Below, one piece after another: positions 1-7,757 of a stretch of DNA of 21,099 nucleotides. Positions within the stretch are counted from its first letter, which is position 1. Each line of letters begins with the position of its first letter. The position numbers and the translations under genes were made by a program. The notes under the pieces were generated by a model, which was given only the letters and a program-made list of their open reading frames with translations, was not told the origin of the DNA and ran no database searches. This DNA is from CAZMGG01 sp964565715 (GTDB lineage: Bacteria; Planctomycetota; UBA1135; UBA2386): positions 1 through 21,099 of the forward strand of contig CAZMGG010000102.1 in assembly GCA_964565715.1 (NCBI GenBank). Reading direction: 5' to 3'.

Positions 1-495
1 CTGCCGGGCGAGCGGCGGATCCTGGTGCCGAGCCCCAAGGTCGCGACCTACGACCTGCAGCCGGAGATGTCGGCCGGCGAGGTGACCGACCGGCTGCTGG
101 CGGAACTGCAGGGTGCGGCGCCGCCGGACGTGACGATCCTCAACTTCGCCAACGCCGACATGGTCGGCCACTCGGGCGTGATCCCGGCGGCGGTGCGGGC
201 GGTGCAGACGATCGACGCCTGCCTCGGCCGGATCGCGCCGGCGGTGCTGGCCCGGGGCGGCACCCTGGCGATCACCGCCGACCACGGCAACTGCGAGATG
301 ATGGTGGATCCCGCCACCGGGCAGCCACACACCGCGCACACGACCAACCTGGTGCCGTTGCTGCTGGTGAACGACGCCATCAAGGGCCGCCGGCTGCGGT
401 CCGGTGGCCGCCTGTGCGACGTGGTGACGACCCTGATGCCGATCCTGGGCATGGACCGGGAGCCGGTGATGGAAGGAGTGGATCTGCTGGCATGA
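1..495 (+). CDS. gpmI: 2,3-bisphosphoglycerate-independent phosphoglycerate mutase, C-terminal part
   Basis: This is the 3' part of a cofactor-independent phosphoglycerate mutase, the cytoplasmic glycolytic enzyme that interconverts 3- and 2-phosphoglycerate. The reading frame is open from base 1, so the start lies outside the window; 164 residues are visible of a family about 510 long. The stretch PSPKVATYDLQPEMSA is highly typical. The metal ligands of the alkaline-phosphatase-like fold are visible: Asp and His in NADMVGHSG, Asp-His in ITADHGNCEMM, and the His of HTAHTTN, matching the two-manganese site of the Bacillus enzyme. The stop codon overlaps the next gene's ATG (ATGA at 492-495), so the M28 peptidase is probably translationally coupled to it. 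Nothing suggests decay. The alkaline phosphatase superfamily is certain and GpmI is by far the best fit. Confidence 0.96.
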   Translation: MPGERRILVPSPKVATYDLQPEMSAGEVTDRLLAELQGAAPPDVTILNFANADMVGHSGVIPAAVRAVQTIDACLGRIAPAVLARGGTLAITADHGNCEMMVDPATGQPHTAHTTNLVPLLLVNDAIKGRRLRSGGRLCDVVTTLMPILGMDREPVMEGVDLLA

Positions 496-1883
496 ACGCT
501 TCCCCTCGTGGCGCACGTGTTGCAAGGCTCGTGCGGATGCTGGTCCTCTGGGCTGCCCTGGGCGCGGCGCTGCCGGGCCAGGCCGTGCCGCCGCCCGGCG
601 CGCCGATCGAGGCGAGGATCGCCGCCATGCTGCAGGCCGTGCAGCCGGCACGGCTCGAGGCGACGGTGCGCAAGCTGGAGTCGTTCGGCACCCGCCACGT
701 GCTGGCCGACACGACGTCGACCGAGACCGGCACCGGCGCCGCCCGCGCCTGGCTGCAGCGCGAATACGAGGCGCTGATCCCGCAGGGCGGCGGCCGGCTC
801 AGCGTCCAGCGGCAGGAGGCCACGGTGCCGTGCACGCGGCCCGGCATGCCCCGCGAGGTGGCGGTGGTGAACATCGTCGCCACCCTGCGCGGCACAACCG
901 ATCCCGACCGCATCTACCTGGTCGGCGGCCACTACGACTCGCGCAACGGCAACGGCGCCGACGGCAGGCGGCCGGCGCCCGGCGCCAACGACGACGGTTC
1001 GGGCACGGCGGCGGCGCTGGAGGCGTGCCGCGTGATGTGCTCCCACGAGTTCCCGGCGACGCTGGTGTTCGTCGCCTACGACGGCGAGGAACAGGGCCTG
1101 ATCGGCAGCAAGGCCCACGCCGATGCGCTGGCCGCGGCGAATGCCAGGGTCGACGGGATGATCACCTGCGACATCGTCGGCAACACGCTGGGCATGGACG
1201 GCCAACGCCACGCCGGCCATCTGCGGTGTTTCTCCTATGCGCCGACCGGCAACGACAGCTCCGGGCGCAGTCTCGCCCGGGCGGCGACGTTCGCCTCGGC
1301 GCGGCACCTGCCCGACTTCGGCCTGAAGCTGATCTTCCGCGGCGACCGCTACGGCCGCGGCGGCGACCATCGCTCGTTCTTCGACCAGGGCTACCCGGCG
1401 GTGCGCTTCACCGAGCCGCGGGAGGACTTCTCGCGGCAGCACCAGGACGTCGTCGAACGCGACGGCAGGCCGTACGGCGACGTCGCCGACTTCGTCGACT
1501 TCGCCTACCTCGGCAACGTCACCCGCACGGTGGTGGCGACCCTGGCGGAACTGGCCTCGGCGCCGCCGCCGCCGCTGGTGCGCTCCGCCCAGCTCCGGCG
1601 CGACCGCTACGACACCGAGGTGGGCTTGCAGCTGGCGCCCGGCACCGAGGACTTCGAACTGGTGTGGCGGGAGACCACCGCCGCCGACTGGCAGGGGGCC
1701 GTGGCGCGGGCCGACGCGCAGGTGCGCGAGGGCCGCCAGGGGCTGGTGGCGACCCTGCCCGGCGTGTGCCTCGACGACGTGGTGGTGGGCGTGCGCGCCA
1801 TCGGCAAGGACGGCAGCCGCAGTCGCGTCGCCACGCCGCCGGAGCCGGATCGGTTCAGCCAACGACCGCGGGAGGATCGCTGA
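492..1883 (+). CDS. Exported M28-family zinc aminopeptidase
   Basis: This 463-aa protein is a secreted or periplasmic metallopeptidase of family M28 (aminopeptidase/PSMA-like co-catalytic zinc enzymes). The start at 492 is chosen because it gives a signal sequence, with a basic n-region and a hydrophobic core MLVLWAALGAALPG at about 16-29, and an ATGA overlap with gpmI. The family ligands are all visible in order: H147 and D149 in GGHYDS, D167 in GANDDGSG, catalytic E199 and ligand E200 in YDGEEQG, D227 in ITCDIVG, and H317 in SRQHQD. Catalysis should therefore be intact. Residues 365-450 form a beta-rich tail resembling a fibronectin-III-like domain (ELVWRETTAADWQGA). Its TGA overlaps the ATG of the following lipoprotein gene (TGATG at 1881-1885). 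The natural substrate cannot be read from the sequence; peptide N-termini are the usual target. Confidence 0.93.
   Translation: MNASPRGARVARLVRMLVLWAALGAALPGQAVPPPGAPIEARIAAMLQAVQPARLEATVRKLESFGTRHVLADTTSTETGTGAARAWLQREYEALIPQGGGRLSVQRQEATVPCTRPGMPREVAVVNIVATLRGTTDPDRIYLVGGHYDSRNGNGADGRRPAPGANDDGSGTAAALEACRVMCSHEFPATLVFVAYDGEEQGLIGSKAHADALAAANARVDGMITCDIVGNTLGMDGQRHAGHLRCFSYAPTGNDSSGRSLARAATFASARHLPDFGLKLIFRGDRYGRGGDHRSFFDQGYPAVRFTEPREDFSRQHQDVVERDGRPYGDVADFVDFAYLGNVTRTVVATLAELASAPPPPLVRSAQLRRDRYDTEVGLQLAPGTEDFELVWRETTAADWQGAVARADAQVREGRQGLVATLPGVCLDDVVVGVRAIGKDGSRSRVATPPEPDRFSQRPREDR
1871..1875 (+). promoter_or_regulatory. Shine-Dalgarno for the 886-aa lipoprotein
   Basis: GGAGG lies 7 nt before the ATG at 1883, inside the 3' end of the M28 peptidase gene. 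It supports starting the lipoprotein there rather than at the long upstream in-frame extension. Confidence 0.7.
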
Positions 1884-4543
1884 TGGGTGCGGGACAGGGA
1901 CGGTGGCTGGTGGGCGTGCTGCTGGCGGTGGTCGGGTGCCAGGGACGGGGCTCGGACATCGGCCCGCGCCTGGACGTGCTGCCGGACGCGAGCTTCAAGG
2001 TGCAGGTGCTGGACGCCCAGGGTCGCGGCGTCTGCGCCGCCCGGGTCACCGTGCAGGGCGTGCCGCCGGCGGTGACCGGCCGCTCGGGTCGCGCCGACCT
2101 GCTGGCGTCGCCGCGCGGCCGGCGGCTGGTCACCGTGGACGCCACCGCAGGGTCGGCGATCGCCGGCGACCGTCTCGGCGCGGTGACGTTCGCCGCCGAC
2201 CTGGATCGCGACGAACTGCCGGGCCCGGTGTTCGTGCCGGATCTCGCCGGCAGCGCCGGGCTCACCGTGCCGACCGGCGTGCAGGCCGGCACCAGCACCC
2301 TCGACGATTCCGCCAGTAGCGGCGCGGTGCTGACGATCGGCGCCGGCAGCGCGGTCAGCGACGGCGGCGCCGCCAGCGTGACGCTGCGCACCGGCAGCCT
2401 CGGCGCCGGCCAGGTGTCCGGGTCGCTGCCGGCGGCGGCGCAGCCGTGGCTGGTCGGGCGCGCGGTGCTGATCGATCCGCCGGGGGCGACGTTCGCGCCG
2501 CCGGCCACCCTGCGGCTGCCGGACGATCTGCAGGTCGGCGGCGGCGGGACCGCGGTCCTGCTGTTCCTCGATCCGGAACTGGGCCAGTGGGTGCAGGCCG
2601 GCACCGGCACCGAGGCCGGCGGCCAGCTCACCGCGACCGGTGCGGTGGCCCGCGGCGGACACTACGCGTTCGCCACGGCGGTGGCGGCGAGCGCCGGCGT
2701 GCGCGGCCGGGTCCTGGACGAGCGCGGCCGCGCCCTGGCCGGCGTCTTGGTGCGCGCCGAGACTGCGATGACGGTGACCGGCGGCGACGGTCGCTTCCTG
2801 CTGGACGGGCTGGCGGCGACCCTGGGCAACGGCGGTCCCCGCCCGGTGGCCGTCGCGCTCCGCGGTGGGAGGACGCAACTTCCTGTCGGAGCTTCTTTTA
2901 CGACGAATCTCGCGGCCGGATCGACCGCCGACCTGGGCGATCTGACCCTGGCCACGGTCCAGGCCGGCGACGTGCGCGTGCTGCAGGTCCGACGCGGCCG
3001 CGCCGAGGTGCATCGCCGCGCGTCGCTCGGCTCGCTGGATGGCGCGGTCTCGCTGGTCGGCATCACCGATCACCGCGGCGCCCACGTCTTCGAAGAGGTG
3101 CCGAGCGAGTACTACGGCTTCGTCCTGGGCTACCCGCTCGACTCCCGGCAGGTGAACGAATCGGCGGGCGTGGCCTGGCTGCCGCCGGGCCGGCTGCGGA
3201 CCGACATCTCGCAGTTCTACGACGATCCGTTCTGGTTCTCCGGCAGCCGCAACACGCGGACCCGGGTGATGGACTGGCTCGCCGGTGGACCGATGCGCGG
3301 CGCGGTGGTGCGGGGCAGCACCGCCGGCGAGGGCTTCGTCGACGTCGCCCGCGAATCCGGCCTGGTGTTCGCCGGTCGTGACTTCAGCGGTCGCGCCACC
3401 GCCACCGCCGAGACCAGCAGCGGCGGCGTCACGGTGGTGTCGGCCTTCTCGATCGAGCGCCCCAACGGCGAACACCTGGACATGCCGCTGCGGCGCGCGC
3501 TGCGGCCCGCGCTCGGCGCCTTCGACCGTCACGGCCTGATCACGGGCACCCTCACCGGTGGCACCGCCGGCCGGCAGCACCGCGTGATCAGCACGCGGGT
3601 GCTGGAACCCGGCGAGTGGTTCGACGACGTGTTCCTCGGCCAGTCGATCGCCAGCAGCGTGCCGTTGAAGGCCGATCCGGGCACCGGTCTCACGTTCCGG
3701 GTGGGCGTGGCGGCGCCGGAGGGCCAGCTCGCGGTCGCCGAAGGGACCCTGGCTGGTCCGGTGTTCACCATGGAGCGCCTCGGCCTGCTGCTGGACCAGG
3801 TGGTGCCCGAGGGCGCCGAGGTGGCGCGGGACCTGCCGCTGGATCGCGCGGCCAACGCGGCCTTCCCGGCCCCCGGCGCCCTCGCGAACGGTGGCGGCGG
3901 CGACCTGCGCCTCGATCTCGGCCTGCTGCGCCCGGACGGCACCGCGGTGGACGTCGCCCGGCAGCTCGGCGGCAACCATCTGGCCAGCGGCCCGAACGTC
4001 ACCTTCCTGCTGCCGGCCCTCGACGCCGGCCTGCAGGATCACGCCTGGCTGCTGGCCCTGTCGACCGGACGGACCGAGGGCGCCGACACGCTGCGCCACC
4101 GCACCCTGATGGTCGCCGGCCCGGGCGGCATCACGCCGCGGCCGTTCCTGCTGCCGCCGACGGTGACCGCGCCGGTGGCGGGCTCGCAGTTCGTGGCCAG
4201 CGATGGCCTCGCCGTCGCGTTCGCGCTGCCGGCGGGCAGCTTCTACGGGACCCTGGAGCTGCGCAGCACCGATCCGGGCAGCGAACTGTCGTGGCTGGCG
4301 GTGGTGCCGCCGGAGACGACCTCGTTCGTCTTCCCGCGGCTGCCGACCCAGGCCGCCACGCCGCTGCGCGCCGGCCGGGCCTACACGCTCACCGTGACCG
4401 CCTTCCGCGCCGATGCCGGGCCGCTGCTGCAGTCGCCGCAGCCCTATCGCGACCTGACCACGTTCTGGCATGCCGTCGACGCCTACGAACGCGGCGTGAC
4501 GGCGATGGCGTCGCGCTCCTTCGCCATCACCAGCGCGCCGTAG
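1883..4543 (+). CDS. Large lipoprotein with carboxypeptidase-regulatory-like domains
   Basis: An 886-aa predicted lipoprotein of unknown function. The start at 1883 overlaps the previous stop, sits behind a good GGAGG at 1871-1875, and gives a short signal peptide ending in the lipobox VVGC (Cys19, Gln at +2). The N-terminal part (about 36-95) and a second segment near 275-330 (RGRVLDERGRALAGVLVRAE followed by a GGDGRFLLDGL-type turn) look like carboxypeptidase regulatory-like/SpaA-type beta-sandwich domains. The segment at about 115-270 resembles the PGATFAPPATLRLP-type adhesin/ZU5-like domains of planctomycete surface proteins. Near the C-terminus, VTAPVAGSQFVASDGLAVAF begins another Ig-like module. 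I see no catalytic motif. It is probably a surface-exposed scaffold or adhesin. Its position between two proteases hints at a shared extracytoplasmic role, but that is inference. Residues 331-338 carry unusual AT-rich codons (see findings). Confidence 0.9.
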   Translation: MGAGQGRWLVGVLLAVVGCQGRGSDIGPRLDVLPDASFKVQVLDAQGRGVCAARVTVQGVPPAVTGRSGRADLLASPRGRRLVTVDATAGSAIAGDRLGAVTFAADLDRDELPGPVFVPDLAGSAGLTVPTGVQAGTSTLDDSASSGAVLTIGAGSAVSDGGAASVTLRTGSLGAGQVSGSLPAAAQPWLVGRAVLIDPPGATFAPPATLRLPDDLQVGGGGTAVLLFLDPELGQWVQAGTGTEAGGQLTATGAVARGGHYAFATAVAASAGVRGRVLDERGRALAGVLVRAETAMTVTGGDGRFLLDGLAATLGNGGPRPVAVALRGGRTQLPVGASFTTNLAAGSTADLGDLTLATVQAGDVRVLQVRRGRAEVHRRASLGSLDGAVSLVGITDHRGAHVFEEVPSEYYGFVLGYPLDSRQVNESAGVAWLPPGRLRTDISQFYDDPFWFSGSRNTRTRVMDWLAGGPMRGAVVRGSTAGEGFVDVARESGLVFAGRDFSGRATATAETSSGGVTVVSAFSIERPNGEHLDMPLRRALRPALGAFDRHGLITGTLTGGTAGRQHRVISTRVLEPGEWFDDVFLGQSIASSVPLKADPGTGLTFRVGVAAPEGQLAVAEGTLAGPVFTMERLGLLLDQVVPEGAEVARDLPLDRAANAAFPAPGALANGGGGDLRLDLGLLRPDGTAVDVARQLGGNHLASGPNVTFLLPALDAGLQDHAWLLALSTGRTEGADTLRHRTLMVAGPGGITPRPFLLPPTVTAPVAGSQFVASDGLAVAFALPAGSFYGTLELRSTDPGSELSWLAVVPPETTSFVFPRLPTQAATPLRAGRAYTLTVTAFRADAGPLLQSPQPYRDLTTFWHAVDAYERGVTAMASRSFAITSAP

Positions 4544-4544
4544 C

Positions 4545-5831
4545 ATGGCCGGATCGCGGGCAGCGGCGCAGGGCCTCCTCCTCGCGGCGGCGGCCGCGGC
4601 GTTGACCGCCTGCCGCCAGGCGCCGCCCGCCGAGCCCACCGCCGAGGAGTCGGCGCGTTCCATCGCGGTGGCCCTGGCCGGCGGCCAGATCGAACTGGCC
4701 GACCGCCTGCGCGAACGGCTGCGCCAGCGGCACCCGGACGACGCGCTGGGGCTGCGCTGGAGCGCGGTGGTGTCGCAGCTCCTGTGGCAGGACGACCGCG
4801 CCGCCGCCGAACTGGACATGCTGCGGCGCACCCGCGATCGCGGCGGGCTCGACCCGGCGGAGGCCAACGGGCTGCTGGGCGACACCCTGTTCCTGGCCGG
4901 GCGGTGGGGCGAGAGCGTGGCGCCGCTGCAGGCGGCCTACACCGGGCCGGAAGGCCTGCGTCGGGTGGCGTTCGCCATGGCCGCGCGGCAGCTGCCCTTC
5001 CGGCGCATGCAGGCCGGGCCGCTGGCCACCGAGCAGCCGCTGCTGGCCGGGGCGCCGCCGGAGTTCCTGTGCGGCACGGGGCGCGTGCGGCGGCCGTTCG
5101 CCATCGACACCGGCACCTCGATGACGACCCTGTCACGCAGCCTCGCCGCCGACCTCGGCGTGCGCGTGCTCACCGGCGCCGGCACCGCCCGCGACGGCGC
5201 CGGGCGCGAGCTGCCGGTGGAGATCGGCATCCTGGAGGGCTTCGCCGTCGGCGAGGTGGACCTCGGCGCGGTGCCGGTGCTGGTGATCGACGACGCGCGC
5301 CTGGAGCTGCGCGACGAACTGGGCGGTGCCGAACGGAGCCCGGGTGGCGTGCTCGGCCTCGGCCTGATCGCCCTGTTCCGCCTGACCCTCGACCCGGATC
5401 GGCGGTCGGTGGCGCTGGAACGGCCCCGCGGGCTGGGTCAGGCCGAGTCGGTGCAGTGCGTGCGCGCCGACGGGCGCTGCCTCGTGCCGGTGGTGATCGA
5501 CGGTCAGGGCCTGTGGTTCGTGCTCGACACCGGCGCCAGCCATTCCAGCCTGACCGAGGCGGGTCTGCGGGCGATCCCCGACGGCCCGGCGCGGGCGGGG
5601 ACCGGTTTCCGCCGCATCCACACCGTGGCCGGCCGCTCGACTTCGGTGCGGGAGGTGCGCGAGCTGACCCTGCGCGTGTCGCAGACGCGCTTCCGCGGGC
5701 TCACCCTGCCGGTGGTGCCGCGGGAGGCCGACGGGCTGTTCCCGGTGCACGGCGTGATCGGCGGCGATCTGCTGCTGCAGTGCCGCGTGACGCTCGACCG
5801 CGGGCGGGTCAGGATCGAGGCGATCCGCTGA
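4545..5831 (+). CDS. Bilobal retropepsin-like aspartyl protease lipoprotein
   Basis: A 428-aa predicted lipoprotein with lipobox LTAC (Cys23) after an Ala/Leu core. Residues 35-145 are helical and Ala/Leu/Arg-rich, and look like two or three TPR-type repeats (LADRLRERLRQRHPDDALGL, then ANGLLGDTLFLAGRWGESV). Two retropepsin/ClpS-independent-protease-like lobes follow, each with its own catalytic Asp: D188 in FAIDTGTS and D328 in FVLDTGAS. Each is followed by the usual distal segment, VLGLGLIALFRLTLD at 269-283 and GVIGGDLLLQCRVTLD at 403-418. Having both aspartates on one chain suggests a pepsin-like intramolecular pair rather than the homodimer of viral retropepsins. The gene starts one base after the upstream stop, in the same transcript as the M28 peptidase. 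Substrate unknown; export to the periplasm or outer membrane is predicted from the lipobox. Confidence 0.9.
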   Translation: MAGSRAAAQGLLLAAAAAALTACRQAPPAEPTAEESARSIAVALAGGQIELADRLRERLRQRHPDDALGLRWSAVVSQLLWQDDRAAAELDMLRRTRDRGGLDPAEANGLLGDTLFLAGRWGESVAPLQAAYTGPEGLRRVAFAMAARQLPFRRMQAGPLATEQPLLAGAPPEFLCGTGRVRRPFAIDTGTSMTTLSRSLAADLGVRVLTGAGTARDGAGRELPVEIGILEGFAVGEVDLGAVPVLVIDDARLELRDELGGAERSPGGVLGLGLIALFRLTLDPDRRSVALERPRGLGQAESVQCVRADGRCLVPVVIDGQGLWFVLDTGASHSSLTEAGLRAIPDGPARAGTGFRRIHTVAGRSTSVREVRELTLRVSQTRFRGLTLPVVPREADGLFPVHGVIGGDLLLQCRVTLDRGRVRIEAIR

Positions 5832-5842
5832 CGCGGCCCGGT

Positions 5843-5848
5843 TAGGCT
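5843..5848 (+). promoter_or_regulatory. Possible -10 element upstream of the kinase-like gene
   Basis: TAGGCT fits the TANNNT form of a -10 box and lies 11 nt before the ATG at 5860. Transcription would start only about 4-6 nt ahead of the ATG, nearly leaderless. No Shine-Dalgarno is visible here and no convincing -35 is present, so support is modest. Confidence 0.35.
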
Positions 5849-5859
5849 CCCGACCACCC

Positions 5860-6567
5860 ATGGGCGCATCGTCCGATCCCAGCCCGCCGCCGACTGACGC
5901 CGCCGCGCGGCAGGTCGCGCGGGCCCGGTTGCTGGCGACGTTCGCCGGCGACATCGTCCACGACCTCAGCAACCAGCTCAGCGCCGCCGTCGGCCTGATC
6001 GACCAGGTCATGGACCGGGCCACGCCGGCCGAACGGGACGACCTCGCCGCCCTGCTGGCGGGCACGCGGTCCGGGCTGGCCATGCTGCAGGCGCTCTCGG
6101 CCATGGTGCGACGCGATCCGCGGGATCGGCAGACGATCTCGTTGGCCGACCTGGCCCGGGACGTGCTCGCGCTGCTCGGCAAGCGCGCCCGCGCCGGGCA
6201 TCGGCCGATCGAGCTCGTGGTGGATGCCGCGGCGCCGGCGGTGCGGGTGGTCGCGGCCGATGCCATGCAGGCGATCCTGACCGCGATCCTGCTGGCGCAG
6301 GACGACGCCGGGGCCGGCGAGCTGCGCCTGCGCGTGACCGGCGGCCGTTCGGCGGCGGGCCGGCCGGTGGGAATCGTCGCCCTGCACGACCGCGGCGATC
6401 CGGCGGCGTTGCGCGCCGGCGAGCACTGGTGGCGGCAGGATCCGGCCTCGCTGTCGGCGCGCGTCGGCCGGCTGGGTCTCGATCTGGCCCACGCCGGCGG
6501 CGAACTGCTGGTGGACGGCAGCGCCGGCCGCCGCCGCATCGCGTTGGCGTGGCCGGCGAGCACCTGA
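5860..6567 (+). CDS. Histidine-kinase-like protein with degenerate ATP-binding domain
   Basis: A 235-aa soluble protein built like the core of a sensor histidine kinase, without any sensor or membrane segment. Residues 24-85 form a dimerisation/histidine-phosphotransfer hairpin. The H-box-like DIVHDLSNQLSAAVG places a candidate phospho-acceptor at H34, and a second helix ends near 84. Residues 92-235 align by eye with a HATPase domain: N-box region AMQAILTAILLAQDDA (135-150), G1-like LHDRGD (175-180), G2-like RLGLDLAHAGG (204-214), and a closing ALAWP strand. The two N-box asparagines expected in active kinases are Thr and Leu here, and G1 and G2 are eroded, so ATP binding is doubtful. It could instead be a ChpT-like phosphotransferase or a pseudokinase scaffold. 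No response regulator lies nearby. It is preceded by 28 bp with little room for a terminator. Confidence 0.75.
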   Translation: MGASSDPSPPPTDAAARQVARARLLATFAGDIVHDLSNQLSAAVGLIDQVMDRATPAERDDLAALLAGTRSGLAMLQALSAMVRRDPRDRQTISLADLARDVLALLGKRARAGHRPIELVVDAAAPAVRVVAADAMQAILTAILLAQDDAGAGELRLRVTGGRSAAGRPVGIVALHDRGDPAALRAGEHWWRQDPASLSARVGRLGLDLAHAGGELLVDGSAGRRRIALAWPAST

Positions 6568-6612
6568 ACGGAAAGCGCTGGAGCAGGTCCGCGGCCCGGG
6601 GCACACTGCGAT

Positions 6613-6632
6613 ACGCGGTGTCGTCACCGCGT
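6613..6632. promoter_or_regulatory. Perfect 8-bp hairpin just before acyP
   Basis: ACGCGGTG and CACCGCGT form a perfect 8-bp stem around a TCGT loop, ending 5 nt before the acylphosphatase ATG at 6638. There is no T-run, so it is a weak candidate for a terminator. It occupies the place where a ribosome binding site would normally be, and no Shine-Dalgarno is visible. Confidence 0.5.
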
Positions 6633-6637
6633 CCGTC

Positions 6638-6904
6638 ATGTCCCGTCTGCGCATCGAGATCCGCGGCGTCGTCCAGGGCGTCGGCTTCCGCTGGTTCACG
6701 CGGCGCGCGGCGGGCCGGATCGGCCTCGCCGGCTTCGTCCGCAACGAACCCGACGGCAGCGTCTGCTGCGAGGCCGAGGGCGCCGACGAGGCCCTGCAGG
6801 TCCTGCTGGCCGAACTGCGGCGGGGGCCGCGCGGCAGCCGCGTCGACGAGGTCCACGCCCGGCCGATCGACCCCGAGGGCGGGCAGGGCTTCGAGATCCG
6901 CTGA
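6638..6904 (+). CDS. acyP: Acylphosphatase
   Basis: An 88-aa acylphosphatase, a small cytoplasmic enzyme that hydrolyses carboxyl-phosphate bonds such as those in acetyl phosphate or 1,3-bisphosphoglycerate. The signature VVQGVGFRWFTRRAA carries the phosphate-binding loop and catalytic Arg (R18), and GFVRNEPDGSV carries the catalytic Asn (N36). Length and end-to-end layout are exactly those of the single-domain family, and the closing FEIR strand is typical. The ATG at 6638 is the only start giving the canonical N-terminal strand SRLRIEIRG. It lies 70 bp after the kinase-like gene, with a hairpin directly in front of it. Identification is secure; its in vivo substrate is generally unsettled for this family. 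Confidence 0.97.
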   Translation: MSRLRIEIRGVVQGVGFRWFTRRAAGRIGLAGFVRNEPDGSVCCEAEGADEALQVLLAELRRGPRGSRVDEVHARPIDPEGGQGFEIR

Positions 6905-6926
6905 TCCACCCATCCCCAGCAAGGCC

Positions 6927-7754
6927 ATGAACCCGTCGTTCCTCCGTTCTCCCCTCGTCCCCATCTGCCTGCTCGGCGCCTGCGCCGCGCCGCCGCCGCG
7001 CTCGCCGCAGGAGCCGGCCCTGCAGGCGCCGCCCGCCGAGGTGGTGATCGCCACCGACCGGCCCGGCTTCGCCGACAGCGCCGGGATCGTGCCGAAGGGC
7101 CGCCACCAGGTGGAGGCCGGCGCCACATTCATCCTGCGCCGCGACCAGGGCGCCGAGACGCAGCGGTGGAGCGCGCCGGAGCTGCTCGGCCGCTACGGCG
7201 TGAGCGATGCGTTCGAACTGCGCGTTGGCTGGGGCGGCTTCAGTTCCGCCCGGACGACCCATGGACCGGGCACCAGCACCGACGACGGCTGGGCCGACCT
7301 GGTGGTGGGCGGCAAGATGCTGCTGCAGCGGCAGGACGAGGTGCTGCCGACGTTCGCCGTGGAGGTCGTGAGCGGGCTCGGCACCGGTTCGGCGGCGGTG
7401 ACCAACCGCGAACTGGAACCGGTGTTCAAGGCGATCGCCGAGCGCGACCTGGGCAACGGCATCGGCCTGTTCGCCAACGCCAACCTGGCGCTGCCCCGGC
7501 CGGACCAGCAGCGCTACGCCCAGGCCCAGGGCGCGTTCGGCGCGACGTTCGCGCTGCAGGACACCACCGCGTTGTTCGTCGAGTACTTCGTGATCGCGCC
7601 GCCGACGCGCCACGACGGGCCGGCGCACCACCTCGACGGCGGCGTGACGCATCGCTTGTCGAACTTCCTGCAGGTGGATGCGAGCGTCGGCATCGGCCTG
7701 TCGGACGAGGCCAACGACCTGTTCCTGGGGATCGGCGCCGCCGTGCTGTTCTGA
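6927..7754 (+). CDS. Predicted outer-membrane beta-barrel of the MetA-phenol-degradation-like family
   Basis: A 275-aa exported protein that resembles the 'putative MetA-pathway of phenol degradation' barrel family (PF13557-like). A short signal peptide ends in the lipobox LGAC (Cys19). The mature part opens with IATDRPGFADS, a hallmark start of that family. Alternating hydrophobic strands follow, such as PELLGRYGVSDAFELRVGW and ALFVEYFVIAPP, and it ends in a terminal Phe as outer-membrane barrels do. A lipidated N-terminus on a barrel is less usual; it is also possible that signal peptidase I cuts instead. The ATG at 6927 is preceded by a weak AAGG. The gene ends 3 bp from the convergent transglutaminase gene. 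What it transports, if anything, is unknown; the name does not imply phenol metabolism here. Confidence 0.8.
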   Translation: MNPSFLRSPLVPICLLGACAAPPPRSPQEPALQAPPAEVVIATDRPGFADSAGIVPKGRHQVEAGATFILRRDQGAETQRWSAPELLGRYGVSDAFELRVGWGGFSSARTTHGPGTSTDDGWADLVVGGKMLLQRQDEVLPTFAVEVVSGLGTGSAAVTNRELEPVFKAIAERDLGNGIGLFANANLALPRPDQQRYAQAQGAFGATFALQDTTALFVEYFVIAPPTRHDGPAHHLDGGVTHRLSNFLQVDASVGIGLSDEANDLFLGIGAAVLF

Positions 7755-7757
7755 CGC

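Noticed and set aside
1607..4885. A 1092-codon open frame on the minus strand, and a similar 604-codon one at 48-1862
   Set aside because: Their translations are Arg/Gly/His/Ala low-complexity text typical of the antisense of GC-rich genes, while the plus strand has clear domains, lipoboxes and coupled starts.
5860..6904. A functional link in which acylphosphatase dephosphorylates a response regulator served by the kinase-like protein
   Set aside because: Aspartyl phosphate is an acyl phosphate, so the idea is chemically possible, but there is no response regulator here, the genes are 70 bp apart with a hairpin between them, and acylphosphatase is a widespread housekeeping enzyme.
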